DNA of 64,000 bases. Origin: Siniperca chuatsi (Eukaryota; Chordata; Actinopteri; Centrarchiformes; Sinipercidae). Both the position numbers and the translations under genes were made by a program. This document shows positions 55,478-64,000 of this stretch, piece after piece. How positions within the stretch are numbered: position 1 is the stretch's first letter; the number at the start of each line of letters is the position of its first letter. A model generated the notes under the pieces. It searched no databases. It was not told the origin of the DNA and saw only the letters and a list, made by a program, of their open reading frames with translations. The stretch covers positions 17,640,262 through 17,704,261 of the forward strand of contig NC_058063.1 in assembly GCF_020085105.1 (NCBI RefSeq), given 5' to 3'.

Positions 55478-55575
55478 CTGTCACGGATACGCCAGGCTCC
55501 ACAACCTACTAATGATCCACACCTGCTCCCCATTAGCTCCAGTCACAGCCTGCATAAAAGCCCTGCACTCACCTC
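55478..55575 (+). mobile_element. Gypsy-type LTR fragment
   Basis: TGTCACGGATACGCCAGGCT and the following bases match the first 100 or so of the LTR at 16772. It breaks off in CCTGCACTCACCTCA and runs into the jockey-like fragment. Confidence 0.7.
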
Positions 55576-56338
55576 ACAGGTGCATCTAAAACAACCCCAA
55601 CAGCAGCATTACAGGTGGAAATGGGAGAAATGCAACTGGAAATGAGAAGGATACAGCTATCATTGAATTATTGGGTTAATTTACAGGGTCATAGTCAAGA
55701 TCACACAACACATACCATATTCACATAACCCAGGTTTCATCAGACAGTGCTCTCTCCCACCATCTCCATAAGACCAAATGATATAATGTAAACTTTCATC
55801 TTCAGATCTATTTAGTGACGTCTGACTTCTTTCTAGGTGCTGTACTCAGGTCTGGCTTGCAAAAGAGATCTTAATCTCAATGAGATTACTTGATTAAAAT
55901 AAATATTAAATATTATGTATTCTCTTTTTTACTTTCATCCTTCACCAAGGCTCAGTTGTTTTTTTCCCTTTAAGAATTTCAACATAAAAGGGGGTGTTTG
56001 ACGCGCAATTTGAGCCTTCTTCCGCATGAATCATTCATTATCATTATAATGAAGTATATAAAAAATATTATTACAGCAAAAAGCAACACTGTTGCTGCAA
56101 AAGAGGAATGTTGGCAGAAAATTGTCAATCGACTCAACGCACTCTCTATGCCTCCCGTTTATTTGTATATTTGTATATATTTAAACATTATACTCATTAA
56201 ATGCATTTAGGTCTGACACTGTCCCGTAATGAAGGATACGTGGAAATCACTTTAGTTTTTGGCTAAATCAAAGTGAAATTAATTTTACTGATTTAACATT
56301 ATCTGTGATAAATACCAATAGGGTCTGTAAGACCGGAG
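55576..56338. repeat. Array repeat with partial jockey-like fragment and empty LINE site
   Basis: The first 120 or so bases are the end of the jockey-like fragment (plus strand, ALQVEMGEMQLEMRR, about 55603-55720). The array module then has an internal deletion near 55985. ACTCATTAAATGCATTT occurs once at 56192-56208 with no LINE: an unfilled target site. Confidence 0.78.
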
Positions 56339-56343
56339 GATAT

Positions 56344-56595
56344 TGTCACTACGCCAGGCTCCACCGTCTGTTAATCACCCACTCCTGCTCCCCATCAGCA
56401 CCCAGCACTCACCGCAGCCAGTTGTCCGACTTCGTTAATCGAAGGACTCCACATGATAGTCTTTATTCCCCCTACATACCGCTCCAGCGAGTCTTCCCTC
56501 CAACGGGCTTTCCCATCTCCATACCCGCTGACCTGTCTGTTCTGGCAATTATCCAAATATACCTACATCTGTCTCCTGCCTCTCTGTCCGTAACA
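56344..56595 (+). mobile_element. Solo LTR, Gypsy-type, 252 bp
   Basis: It begins TGTCACTACGCCAGGC and ends CTGTCCGTAACA, with the 5-bp duplication GATAT at 56339-56343 and 56596-56600. It is related to but clearly diverged and shorter than the 335-bp LTR at 16772. It splits the array motif GGATATTGTGTTGGCTGG, so it inserted after this array copy formed. Confidence 0.85.
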
Positions 56596-56600
56596 GATAT

Positions 56601-57786
56601 TGTGTTGGCTGGTATTTATGACCTCATCTCACCTATCCTGGCAGAGATTGAGCTTCAGTTTCCACGACAACGGCTCAGCAAGTTTGCATATATTAAGGTT
56701 TTACTTTCAATTTGTCCCCTGTCTGTCTATTTGTCATTGTATATAATTTCTAACTTTGAGAACACACACAGACTAGTGCAGACACAAGTCCATAAAAATG
56801 AAACACATCACACAGCTTTTCCCCAGTTCACCGAGACTAAACATTTTCGGCAATCTTGCCTTGATCACGGCGTTGTCAGAGGATCAGCGTCTTATATATA
56901 GATACTAAGTATCCAAAACAACATAAAAAGGTTTTTACAAAATACAATCGTTAGTCCTAGTTGATACAGAAATTCACGAGAGAAATATAAATATGACTAT
57001 AGTCATGTATAATGTAAGAACTTTGTTTTTATTCATGAGGTAAAACTAACCCACACTTTCCCCTGACCTCAACAGTACAAATTGTTTTGATGCTGGTTAA
57101 GGACAAACTCTACTGTCTCTTAATCTTACTGAGAGAACGTACTGTTCAAACACATGAGAAATGTATAAGGGTACTTTTGTGTCTATTATTTTGTCAGCCT
57201 GTAAGTTAGCTGCTAGCTTAGCTCAATAAGTTAGTCGCTACAGTTACATGCCCAGGTTGCCTATTAGCCTGCGTGACGTTGTGCATGTCGCTACTAGTTA
57301 ACAGGACTATTTGTGTTCAATGATCAAACGTTAATGTTATATTTGTGATATAAAATTTCAATCCTATGTTTACCAAAAATAGCTTAACCTTTAATAACTG
57401 GATGATGTAAAACATGCAATGAGAGTAATTCAACCACGTTTAGAAACAAGAATTGAAATTGGACATCCTTGACAAACTGAGCTCAAAACAGGAAACCTTT
57501 GTGTAGTGTTTGGATACAGCATCACACCGCTGTCAACATTCTTATAAAACATTTCAACTGTCGATACAAAGTTTTGCAATTTAGGTCTGACAGTCTTAAA
57601 TGATGGTGAAACAACAGCTGTGAGAGATGAGGAGAAAGCAGAAACTCTTGTTTAAATTCACAATTCGGACAATATTAGTTCAATCAGGAGAGACAAGTGA
57701 AAAAAGTAAAGATAGTGTTAATTTAAACAGATGATGTGAGATGTTAATCTTGACACAGTCTTTGGCGCTTAGACTCCGCTTAGAAC
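56601..57786. repeat. Array repeat with degraded antisense Tx1 scrap
   Basis: It is colinear with 17107-18065. The minus-strand Tx1 palm fragment lies at about 57400-57570 and is frameshifted. No gene is present. Confidence 0.7.
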
Positions 57787-58008
57787 ATGAAATCTGCAGC
57801 AAGCACATCTCTCAAAAAGTTAGATAGTTTTCAATATCAGGCTTTGAGATTATGCAAAGGTGCATCTAAAACAACCCTAACAGCAGCATTACAGGTGGAA
57901 ATGGGAGAAATGCAACTGGAAATGAGAAGGATACAGCTATCATTGAATTATTGGGTTAATTTACAGGGCCATAGTCAAGATCACACAACACATACCATAT
58001 TCACATAA
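57787..58008 (+). pseudogene. Jockey-like LINE reverse transcriptase tail
   Basis: It is the same 73-codon fragment, here with LRLCKGASKTTLTAALQVEM and Gln for Pro in GEMQLEMRR, a variant shared with 55576-55720. Confidence 0.75.
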
Positions 58009-59232
58009 CCCAGGTTTCATCAGACAGTGCTCTCTCCCACCATCTCCATAAGACCAAATGATATAATGTAAACTTTCATCTTCAGATCTATTTAGTGACG
58101 TCTGACTTCTTTCTAGCTGCTGTACTCAGGTCTGGCTTGCAAAAGAGATCTTAATCTCAATGAGATTACTTGATTAAAATAAATATTAAATATTATGTAT
58201 TCTCTTTTTTACTTTCATCCTTCACCAAGGCTCAGTTGTTCTTTTCCCCTTTAAGAATTTCAACATTTGCAGCTTTTGTTTCAACATTGGTGTTGATTTC
58301 ATCCCGTGTTTCTTAAGAAATATTGTAAGATATTGCTCAACGCCTGGTGAAACTTCTTGTTGATGCATGCCCAAAGTTTCCTGAAATATTAAATTGTGTG
58401 TGTGTTCCCATAAAAGGGGGTGTTTGCCTTCTTCCGCATGAATCATTCATTATCATTATAATAAAGTATATAAAAAAATTATTACAGCAAAAAGCAACTC
58501 CGTTGCTGCAAATAAGGCAAAAGAGGAATGTTGGCAGAATATTTTCAATCGACTCAACGCACTGTCTATGCCTCCCGTTTATGTGTATATTTGTATATAT
58601 TTAAACATTATACTCATTAAATGCATTTAGGTCTGACACTGTCCCATAATGAAGGATACGTGGAAATCACGTTAGTTTTTGGCTAAATCAAAGTGAAATT
58701 AATTTGACTGATTTTAATATTATCTGTGATAAATACCAATAGGGTCTGTAACACCAGAGGATATTGTGTTGGCTGGTATTTGTGACCTTATCTCACCTAT
58801 CCTGACAGAGACTGAGCTTCAGTTTCCACGACAACGGCTCAGCAAGTTTGCATATATTCAGGTTTTACTTTTAATTTGTCCCCTGTCTGTCTATTTGTTA
58901 TTGTATATAATTTCTAACTTTGAGAACACACACAGACTAGTGCAGACACAAGTCCATAAAAATGAAACACATCACACAGCTTTTCCCCAGTTCACCGAGA
59001 CTAAACATTTTCGGCAATCTTGCCTTGATCATGGCGTTGTCAGAGGATCAACATCTTATATATAAATGCTAAGTATCCAAAACAACATAAAAAGCTTTTT
59101 ACAAAATACAATCGTTAGTCCTAGTTGATACAGAAATTTACGAGAGAAATATAAATATGACTATAGTCATGTATAATGTAAGAATTTTGTTTTTATTCAT
59201 GAGGTAAAAATAACACACACTTGGATACAGCA
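58009..59232. repeat. Array repeat with second empty LINE site
   Basis: Array modules, with ACTCATTAAATGCATTTAGG uninterrupted at 58612 onward. This gives the pre-insertion sequence of the LINE target. No gene is present. Confidence 0.8.
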
Positions 59233-59560
59233 TCACTCCGCTGTCAGTATTCTTATAAAACATTTCAACTGTCGGTATGTCGGTATGTTTTGCCCGAAAC
59301 CAAAAGTTTGGAGTGCTTTAAATAAGAAACGATGTTCTACAGCATCGACTGCCTTATAAAAATCAAGAAATACAATAAGAGTATCAGTTTCAACGTTACC
59401 AGTGTAATCCAGTAAATGAAGAACAAGTCTCATATTAGAATTTACGTGACGGTTTCTCATAAAGCCTGTTTGCGCTTCACATGAGATCTTTTTTTAAACG
59501 CTTAGCAAATATCAAAGAGAAAATCTTGCAATCTAAGTTTAGGAGAGTAATAGGTCTCCA

Positions 59561-59634
59561 TGTCATGGTACAGCTGTACCATTCCTAGTGTATCTGTCTG
59601 TTTATCCTCTGTGGGTTTCCCTCCTGTGTTTGTC

Positions 59635-59725
<91 letters not shown>

Positions 59726-60225
59726 CGGGGCGCGACCTCCGGTGAACTTCCAATCAGATACTGACAAACCTGCTCCTCATCTGCTGCTGCTCACCTGCTC
59801 TCCATCCACCAGTCAACACCTGGCAGTACATCTACCCGGCTCTTCTCACCAGTCTTCGCGAGATCGTCCGTGTACTCAAGTGGTACAACCTCTGACTTAC
59901 TGCTCTGAAAGATTTGCCTGCATGTTATCTGAACTCCTGACTAACTGCTCTGACTCCTTGAGTTCAGGTTGATTCCTCTCACCTGCCTTCCAGAGAGATC
60001 TCACCACGGACCCTCTGCTGCTCCACCACAGCCCGCTGTCCTCGCTCCGCCCGCCTGCTCTCACCAGTCTTGCCAGCCCGCTGTCTTCACCCAGTCCACC
60101 GGCTCATAGTGATTACCTCCAGACTCCTGGTTACTCCTTGTGTTTTTTACAATAAACTGAAAGTACTACTTTAACTCCCTCTGTGCTAGTTGTGCTTTTG
60201 GGTCCAGCCTCTGTGTACCATAACA
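59561..60225 (+). mobile_element. Solo LTR, Gypsy-type, 665 bp, containing the TG tract
   Basis: The ends TGTCATGGTACA and TGTACCATAACA are near-perfect inverted repeats. The 5-bp duplication CTCCA lies at 59556-59560 and 60226-60230. AATAAACTG near 60151 suits the polyadenylation signal. It splits the LINE motif NWRPITLL precisely. The TG microsatellite sits about 80 bp inside the left end. Confidence 0.87.
59641..59722. repeat. TG dinucleotide microsatellite (unit 4)
   Basis: About 41 TG repeats, the longest of the four tracts, inside the solo LTR. Confidence 0.95.
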
Positions 60226-60509
60226 CTCCAATTATCTATTAGTAAAGGATCTTTATCAAGCTTAGAGTTTTATACCCTGCTTCATAGTTGTGGACATTTA
60301 TTTTCTAACATTACATTCTTTAAATAATTCCAATGAAGGATTTTCAATGGTATCCCAAAAATGTACATAGAATTCAACAGAAAGCCCCTCAGTGCCTGGT
60401 GATTTCCCTTTTTTCAATGAGTGAATTGCCTCTGAGATTCAGAGTTTTGCAATGGATTGTTCACATTTCAGCTGAAAGTGTTCAGAGACAGTGGGTGATA
60501 GTACAATGA

Positions 60510-61385
60510 AGTGAACATATGGCTTATTTGAAAATGAAAATAAAAAGTAAACCACTCAAAATGTAGGTTACACAGTAAACCTAAAGTAGTTGAATCACCT
60601 TATGCAGTAAATCTCACACAGTCAATAATGGCAACAGAGACCTGCCATGTGGTCGTCTTCCCCTGCTTCACAAAGGGCCAAAGTTTATTTCCGCACTAAG
60701 TAAGTTAGATCCTCCGACATCCACAGATTTTTTTTCTTCGTGACATCAGCGTTGAGGGAAGCCCTCCATACTTTGTGCCTGAAGGTGCGCGTGGTAAGCT
60801 GCATAATGATAGGGCACAGGGGCGTTTGTGGGATTTGAGGACATTCGGGGCTAAGCCCGGAGCTCTGTAGAGGGGTCCGGGGGGGATCCTCCCCTGTCAT
60901 TTTTGTTTTTTAATAAACAAGCTCTATTTTGATGCTTTTTAATGCACTCTGGTACCTTTTTATTTATATTCAAAGTACACAACTTAATCTTTGAAAAATT
61001 AAAATGTGTTCCTCAAAAACTGTTGTTTAACTTTCCAGATTAATTATGAATTGTGATCACGAAAATTAATCGCCAACAAATACTTGATAATCATGTAAGT
61101 CATCTTTTAGGCAAGAATGCCAAAAATTCATTGGTTTCAGCTTCCCAAATTGAATTTTTGCAATTTGAAAATGTCAGCTTGGGAAATTATGATGGGCATT
61201 TTTCACTATTTTCAGACATTATATAGGCCAAATGAAATGATTTTGTACTTGTGGCACCATTTATTTATATATATTAATTCTATATGATTGCTCTTTTAGT
61301 AAATGTAACTAGTAGAGGAAAAAAATACAATATACTAAAACAAGGCTTTTCACTATAACTTGCATATTACGGTGATATTGCATTT
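60510..61385. repeat. Truncated core segment of unit 4
   Basis: It starts at AATGAAGTGAACATATGG (equivalent to 44920) without the endonuclease relic and is colinear to about 61335. It then jumps to the equivalent of 46496 (CAAGGCTTTTCACTATAAC) and ends at about 61385. No C1q exons are included. This is the edge of the tandem array in the window. Confidence 0.8.
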
Positions 61386-61678
61386 TATCTTCCCTGATCC
61401 AGATTTTTACTCAAGAAGAAGAAGAAGTTTTATCATCACTTTAAACCCTATTTGTCTATATTGAAGTTAATTTCCTTTTTTTCATACACAATTGCATGTT
61501 TAGATATTTCTAGTGTCATATAGAACAAGCAGTTGAAGAAATTGAGTTGCAACTTGGGAAACAGGTCAAAAATGTTTCTTATCATACATTGTTGATCAGT
61601 CGGCCACCGCTTTGGTCCAGGCTGAAATATCTCAAGAGTCATAATTACTATAATAACGTTTGTCAGTTGAAGGTAAAC
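61386..61678. other. Single-copy sequence beyond the array
   Basis: It contains a short AAG run (about 61416-61427) and AT-rich sequence. It is not found elsewhere in the window and nothing recognisable is in it. Confidence 0.5.
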
Positions 61679-61690
61679 ATAACAAACCTG
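61679..61690. repeat. Target-site duplication of the Penelope-like insertion, left
   Basis: ATAACAAACCTG is repeated exactly at 63791-63802. Confidence 0.88.
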
Positions 61691-61966
61691 GCGGTGTAGT
61701 CCCTCATTCGTCCAGGAGTGTTCTATCGTAGAAAAGGTTTCAGTCGTAGTCATCTGGACACTGTTTTCAGAATCAAGACGTTTCGGCTCCCATCCAGAAG
61801 TCATTCTCAATTGTGAAAAAATTGGACGGGAACTGGAAATTTAAACTACTCTGAGTTACATAAGCCCTGCCCTCAGGAAGGAATCTGCCTGAGTATCTGT
61901 AAATAGCTAGTTTCACCTGAAACTGACCTAATAGTTTCAAGATGGCCCAGTAATCAGTAATCAGGC

Positions 61967-62815
61967 CTATTGTTCTCTGGCTGCATCTACTTCATCACTG
62001 CTAAGTGCCTGATTAGCATGTGATAGGCGTGACCAAGGTGATAATACACTCTGATAGACTTTGGGCAGATTAAATCTCAGACCACCATTTCTGTTCAAAG
62101 AGGGGTTCTCTTTCTTCACAAAAATGGCTTCCTTGACGCCCCGTTCAAACCAACTCTTCTCTCTACTAAGAATCTTCACCTCGCTGTCTTCAAATGTGTG
62201 GTTTGTAGCTTTTAAATGCAAATGCACGGCGCTCTGTAATCCTGAGTTAGCGTGTCGTCTGTGCTGATAAAGTCTTCTGTGAAGTGGCTGTTTGGTTTCG
62301 CCTATGTACCGTTCTTTGCAGTTTTCCTCACTGCACTGAATGGAGTAGACAACATTGCTCTGTTTCTGTGTGGGTAACCTGTCCTTAGGGTGAACGAGTT
62401 TCTGTCTTAAAGTGTTGCCTGGTTTAAAGAAGACAGGAACATCGTGCTGTCTAAAGATCCTTTGTAGTTTTTCAGACAGTCCAGACACATAAGGAATGGA
62501 GACACCGTTCCTTCTTGGTTCAGTTACACTTTTGTCCTGTTTTTTGGCTCTTTTAACTTTGTTGATAGCCCAAGTAGGATAACCACAGGCTGAGAGTGCA
62601 TTCTGGACATGCCTTTCCTCTTTCTTCTTACCCTCTGAGCCTGTGGGCACTTCTTTGGCTCTGTGCTGTAATGTCCGGATTACACCCAGCTTGTGCTGTA
62701 GTGGATGGTGTGAGTCAAAGAGCAGGTATTGATCCGTATGTGTTGGTTTCCTGTACACTTCTATCTGGAGCTTTCCGTCCTCTCCTCTGAGAGTAGAACA
62801 ATCAAGAAAGGCCAA
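61967..62815 (-). CDS. Penelope-like polyprotein, C-terminal part with GIY-YIG endonuclease
   Basis: This is a 282-codon open stretch. The first 150 or so residues (FLDCSTLRGEDG, EVYRKPTHTDQYL, PLQHKLGVIRTL) are the thumb and linker of the reverse transcriptase. Residues about 153-250 form the GIY-YIG endonuclease: NVVYSIQC, ERYIGETKQPLHRRL with the conserved Arg, and ERGVKEAIFVKKENPSLNRN with the likely catalytic Glu and Asn. Cys161, Cys166 and His residues after 185 could bind zinc, as in this family. A frameshift near 62820 separates it from the palm. It is an internal, not true, start. Confidence 0.87.
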   Translation of the reverse strand: MAFLDCSTLRGEDGKLQIEVYRKPTHTDQYLLFDSHHPLQHKLGVIRTLQHRAKEVPTGSEGKKKEERHVQNALSACGYPTWAINKVKRAKKQDKSVTEPRRNGVSIPYVSGLSEKLQRIFRQHDVPVFFKPGNTLRQKLVHPKDRLPTQKQSNVVYSIQCSEENCKERYIGETKQPLHRRLYQHRRHANSGLQSAVHLHLKATNHTFEDSEVKILSREKSWFERGVKEAIFVKKENPSLNRNGGLRFNLPKVYQSVLSPWSRLSHANQALSSDEVDAAREQ

Positions 62816-63263
62816 GCGGTTCTCTTTGCATCCTCACACGTGAACTTGATGTTGGGGTCCACCGTATTAATATGCTCTGAGAACGCTTCCAAGTCTTGTT
62901 TCTTGATTTTCACAAAGGTGTCATCCACGTAACGGTACCAATGACTTGGTGGTGTGCCCGGGACGAGGATAATGCCTTCTTCTCAAACTGTTCCATGTAC
63001 AGGTTGGCCACAATGGGAGAGACCGGAGAGCCCATAGCACAACCGTGAATCTGTCTGTAGAAGTGTCCCCGGAATTGGAAGTAGGTTGTGTTGAGACAGA
63101 TGTCTAATAGTTTACATATGTGTTCAGGTGTAAGCTTGGTCCTTTGCTGCAAGGTGGAGTCCTCCTGCAGTCTTCTCATCACCGCTGACACTGCTTCTGA
63201 GGTTGGGATGCAAGTGAACAAGGACACTACATCATAAGAAACCATAACGTCATCTGACGACAC
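62816..63263 (-). pseudogene. Penelope-like reverse transcriptase palm, 5' truncated
   Basis: The minus strand reads MVSYDVVSLFTCIPTSEAV (motif A), QIHGCAMGSPVSPIVANLYM and then, after a frameshift near 62945, WYRYVDDTFVKIKKQ (YVDD, motif C). The fingers and N-terminus are absent: at 63256 the sequence switches to the inverted copy. The element cannot be functional. Confidence 0.85.
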
Positions 63264-63548
63264 GCTAACTCAGGATTACAGAGCGCCGTGCATTTGCATT
63301 TAAAAGCTACAAACCACACATTTGAAGACAGCGAGGTGAAGATTCTTAGTAGAGAGAAGAGTTGGTTTGAACGGGGCGTCAAGGAAGCCATTTTTGTGAA
63401 GAAAGAGAACCCCTCTTTGAACAGAAATGGTGGTCTGAGATTTAATCTGCCCAAAGTCTATCAGAGTGTATTATCACCTTGGTCACGCCTATCACATGCT
63501 AATCAGGCACTTAGCAGTGATGAAGTAGATGCAGCCAGAGAACAATAG
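63256..63548 (+). pseudogene. Inverted partial copy: end of the Penelope-like endonuclease
   Basis: The plus strand encodes the same C-terminus as minus-strand 62259-61967 (LHLKATNHTFEDSEVKIL, KEAIFVKKENPSLNRN, SSDEVDAAREQ and stop). The arm continues through the 3' untranslated region to 63790. It has no start and no YIG motif. Confidence 0.87.
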
Positions 63549-63790
63549 GCCTGATTACTGATTACTGGGCCATCTTGAAACTATTAGGTCAGTTTCAGGT
63601 GAAACTAGCTATTTACAGATACTCAGGCAGATTCCTTCCTGAGGGCAGGGCTTATGTAACTCAGAGTAGTTTAAATTTCCAGTTCCCGTCCAATTTTTTC
63701 ACAATTGAGAATGACTTCCGGATGGGAGCCGAAACGTCTTGATTCTGAAAACAGTGTCCAGATGACTACGACTGAAACCTTTTCTACGAT

Positions 63791-64000
63791 ATAACAAACC
63801 TGCTGCTGTCTGCAGAAAACCCGGACTTGGGAGAAATACAATGAGCTCAGGCATAAAGCCAGAGCCTTAACAAAGGGACTTGTTGACAAGTAGAAATTTA
63901 TATACATATAGAACACCAGCCTTATCCTTTAACATTCACATTTTTGACCAATGTGATCTGGCACTGTTAAAGAACTGTTACCTCATTGTCAAAAATGAGG
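63791..64000. other. Right target duplication and single-copy flank
   Basis: ATAACAAACCTG (63791-63802) is followed by sequence that occurs nowhere else in the window. The last 20 bases form a small hairpin (CCTCATT/AATGAGG). No gene is recognised. Confidence 0.6.

Larger units (their letters stand above)
59233..60500 (-). pseudogene. L1/Tx1-type LINE reverse transcriptase relic (unit 4, best preserved)
   Basis: From the right, minus strand: about 60490-60290 gives LKKGKSPGTEGLSVEFYVHF, the N-terminal part of the reverse transcriptase. After the solo LTR (59561-60225), NWRPITLLNLDCKIFSLIFA continues without a gap. Then FMRNRHVNSNMRLVLHLLDY, TDTLIVFLDFYKAVDAVEHR (motif A) and FLFKALQTFGFGQN follow to about 59280. 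Frameshifts and stops are present. This copy shows what the shorter pieces in units 1-3 come from. Confidence 0.8.
61691..63790 (-). mobile_element. Penelope-like element, two 5'-truncated copies head to head
   Basis: The main copy is on the minus strand, with 5' side at about 63255 and 3' end at about 61691. A second, shorter copy of its 3' end is on the plus strand (63256-63790). The two share inverted arms of about 535 bp (61725-62259 and 63256-63790). The whole is bounded by the 12-bp duplication ATAACAAACCTG. Inverted and truncated partial copies are characteristic of Penelope-like elements, which encode a reverse transcriptase fused to a GIY-YIG endonuclease. Confidence 0.9.

Noticed and set aside
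59560..59972. Cys-Val and Thr-His repeat frames across TG tracts (also at 4680-5050, 19751-20184, 43536-44118)
   Set aside because: They are pure microsatellite translation joined to LTR sequence.
63981..64000. CCTCATT/AATGAGG hairpin at the window end
   Set aside because: Seven-base stem without a T-run or gene context; a chance foldback is adequate.
1..64000. CRISPR arrays, bacterial operons, tRNA or rRNA genes
   Set aside because: The direct repeats are kilobase-scale duplications or microsatellites. No tRNA cloverleaf or rRNA segment was recognised, and the gene structure is vertebrate.

Overview
This is vertebrate nuclear DNA, most likely from a teleost fish. It has no bacterial gene organisation. 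It holds introns with GT/AG borders and a mix of repeats typical of fish: RTE-type and L1/Tx1-type LINEs, a jockey-like LINE tail, a BEL/Pao LTR element, Gypsy-type solo LTRs, a Penelope-like element and long TG tracts. Species and chromosome cannot be told from the sequence.

The main architecture is a nested tandem array. A higher-order unit of about 15-16 kb recurs about four times. TG tracts at 4789, 19845, 43771 and 59641 mark equivalent points. Each unit has (i) a 3-kb-type repeat array made of LINE debris with or without a Gypsy fragment (about 313-4788, 14564-19844, 39372-43770, 54969-59560); (ii) a core segment (about 4841-12052, 19885-27424, 43829-52303, and a truncated 60510-61385) that begins with an antisense L1/Tx1 endonuclease relic and carries two minus-strand exons of a C1q-domain gene; (iii) an RTE LINE inserted at one fixed position (12070-14563, 27442-28966, 30201-39371, 52321-54968). 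The LINE copies share the same target-site duplication, so they derive from one insertion that was later copied with its surroundings. The unfilled site survives at 56192-56208 and 58612-58628.

The third LINE copy is a nest. It contains a solo LTR (30414-31021) and a nearly full-length but defective BEL/Pao element (31238-37130) with two LTRs, gag, protease, reverse transcriptase, RNase H and only the C-terminal tail of the integrase. LINE copy 1 keeps the last few bases of the BEL LTR at a deletion junction, so it once seems to have carried, or exchanged sequence with, the BEL-bearing copy.

The only host coding sequence I can support is the C1q-domain gene: two 3' exons with intact splice sites and reading frame, present three times (8692-10446, 24053-25813, 47992-49755, minus strand). 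No first exon with a signal peptide was found in any copy. Unit 3 also has about 0.9 kb missing from units 1 and 2, with a possible terminal exon of an unrecognised gene.

The right end (61691-63790) is a Penelope-like element: two 5'-truncated copies head to head, flanked by a 12-bp target-site duplication. Nothing here works as an operon or pathway. The window is a record of repeated insertion, decay and segmental copying around a small secreted-protein gene family.
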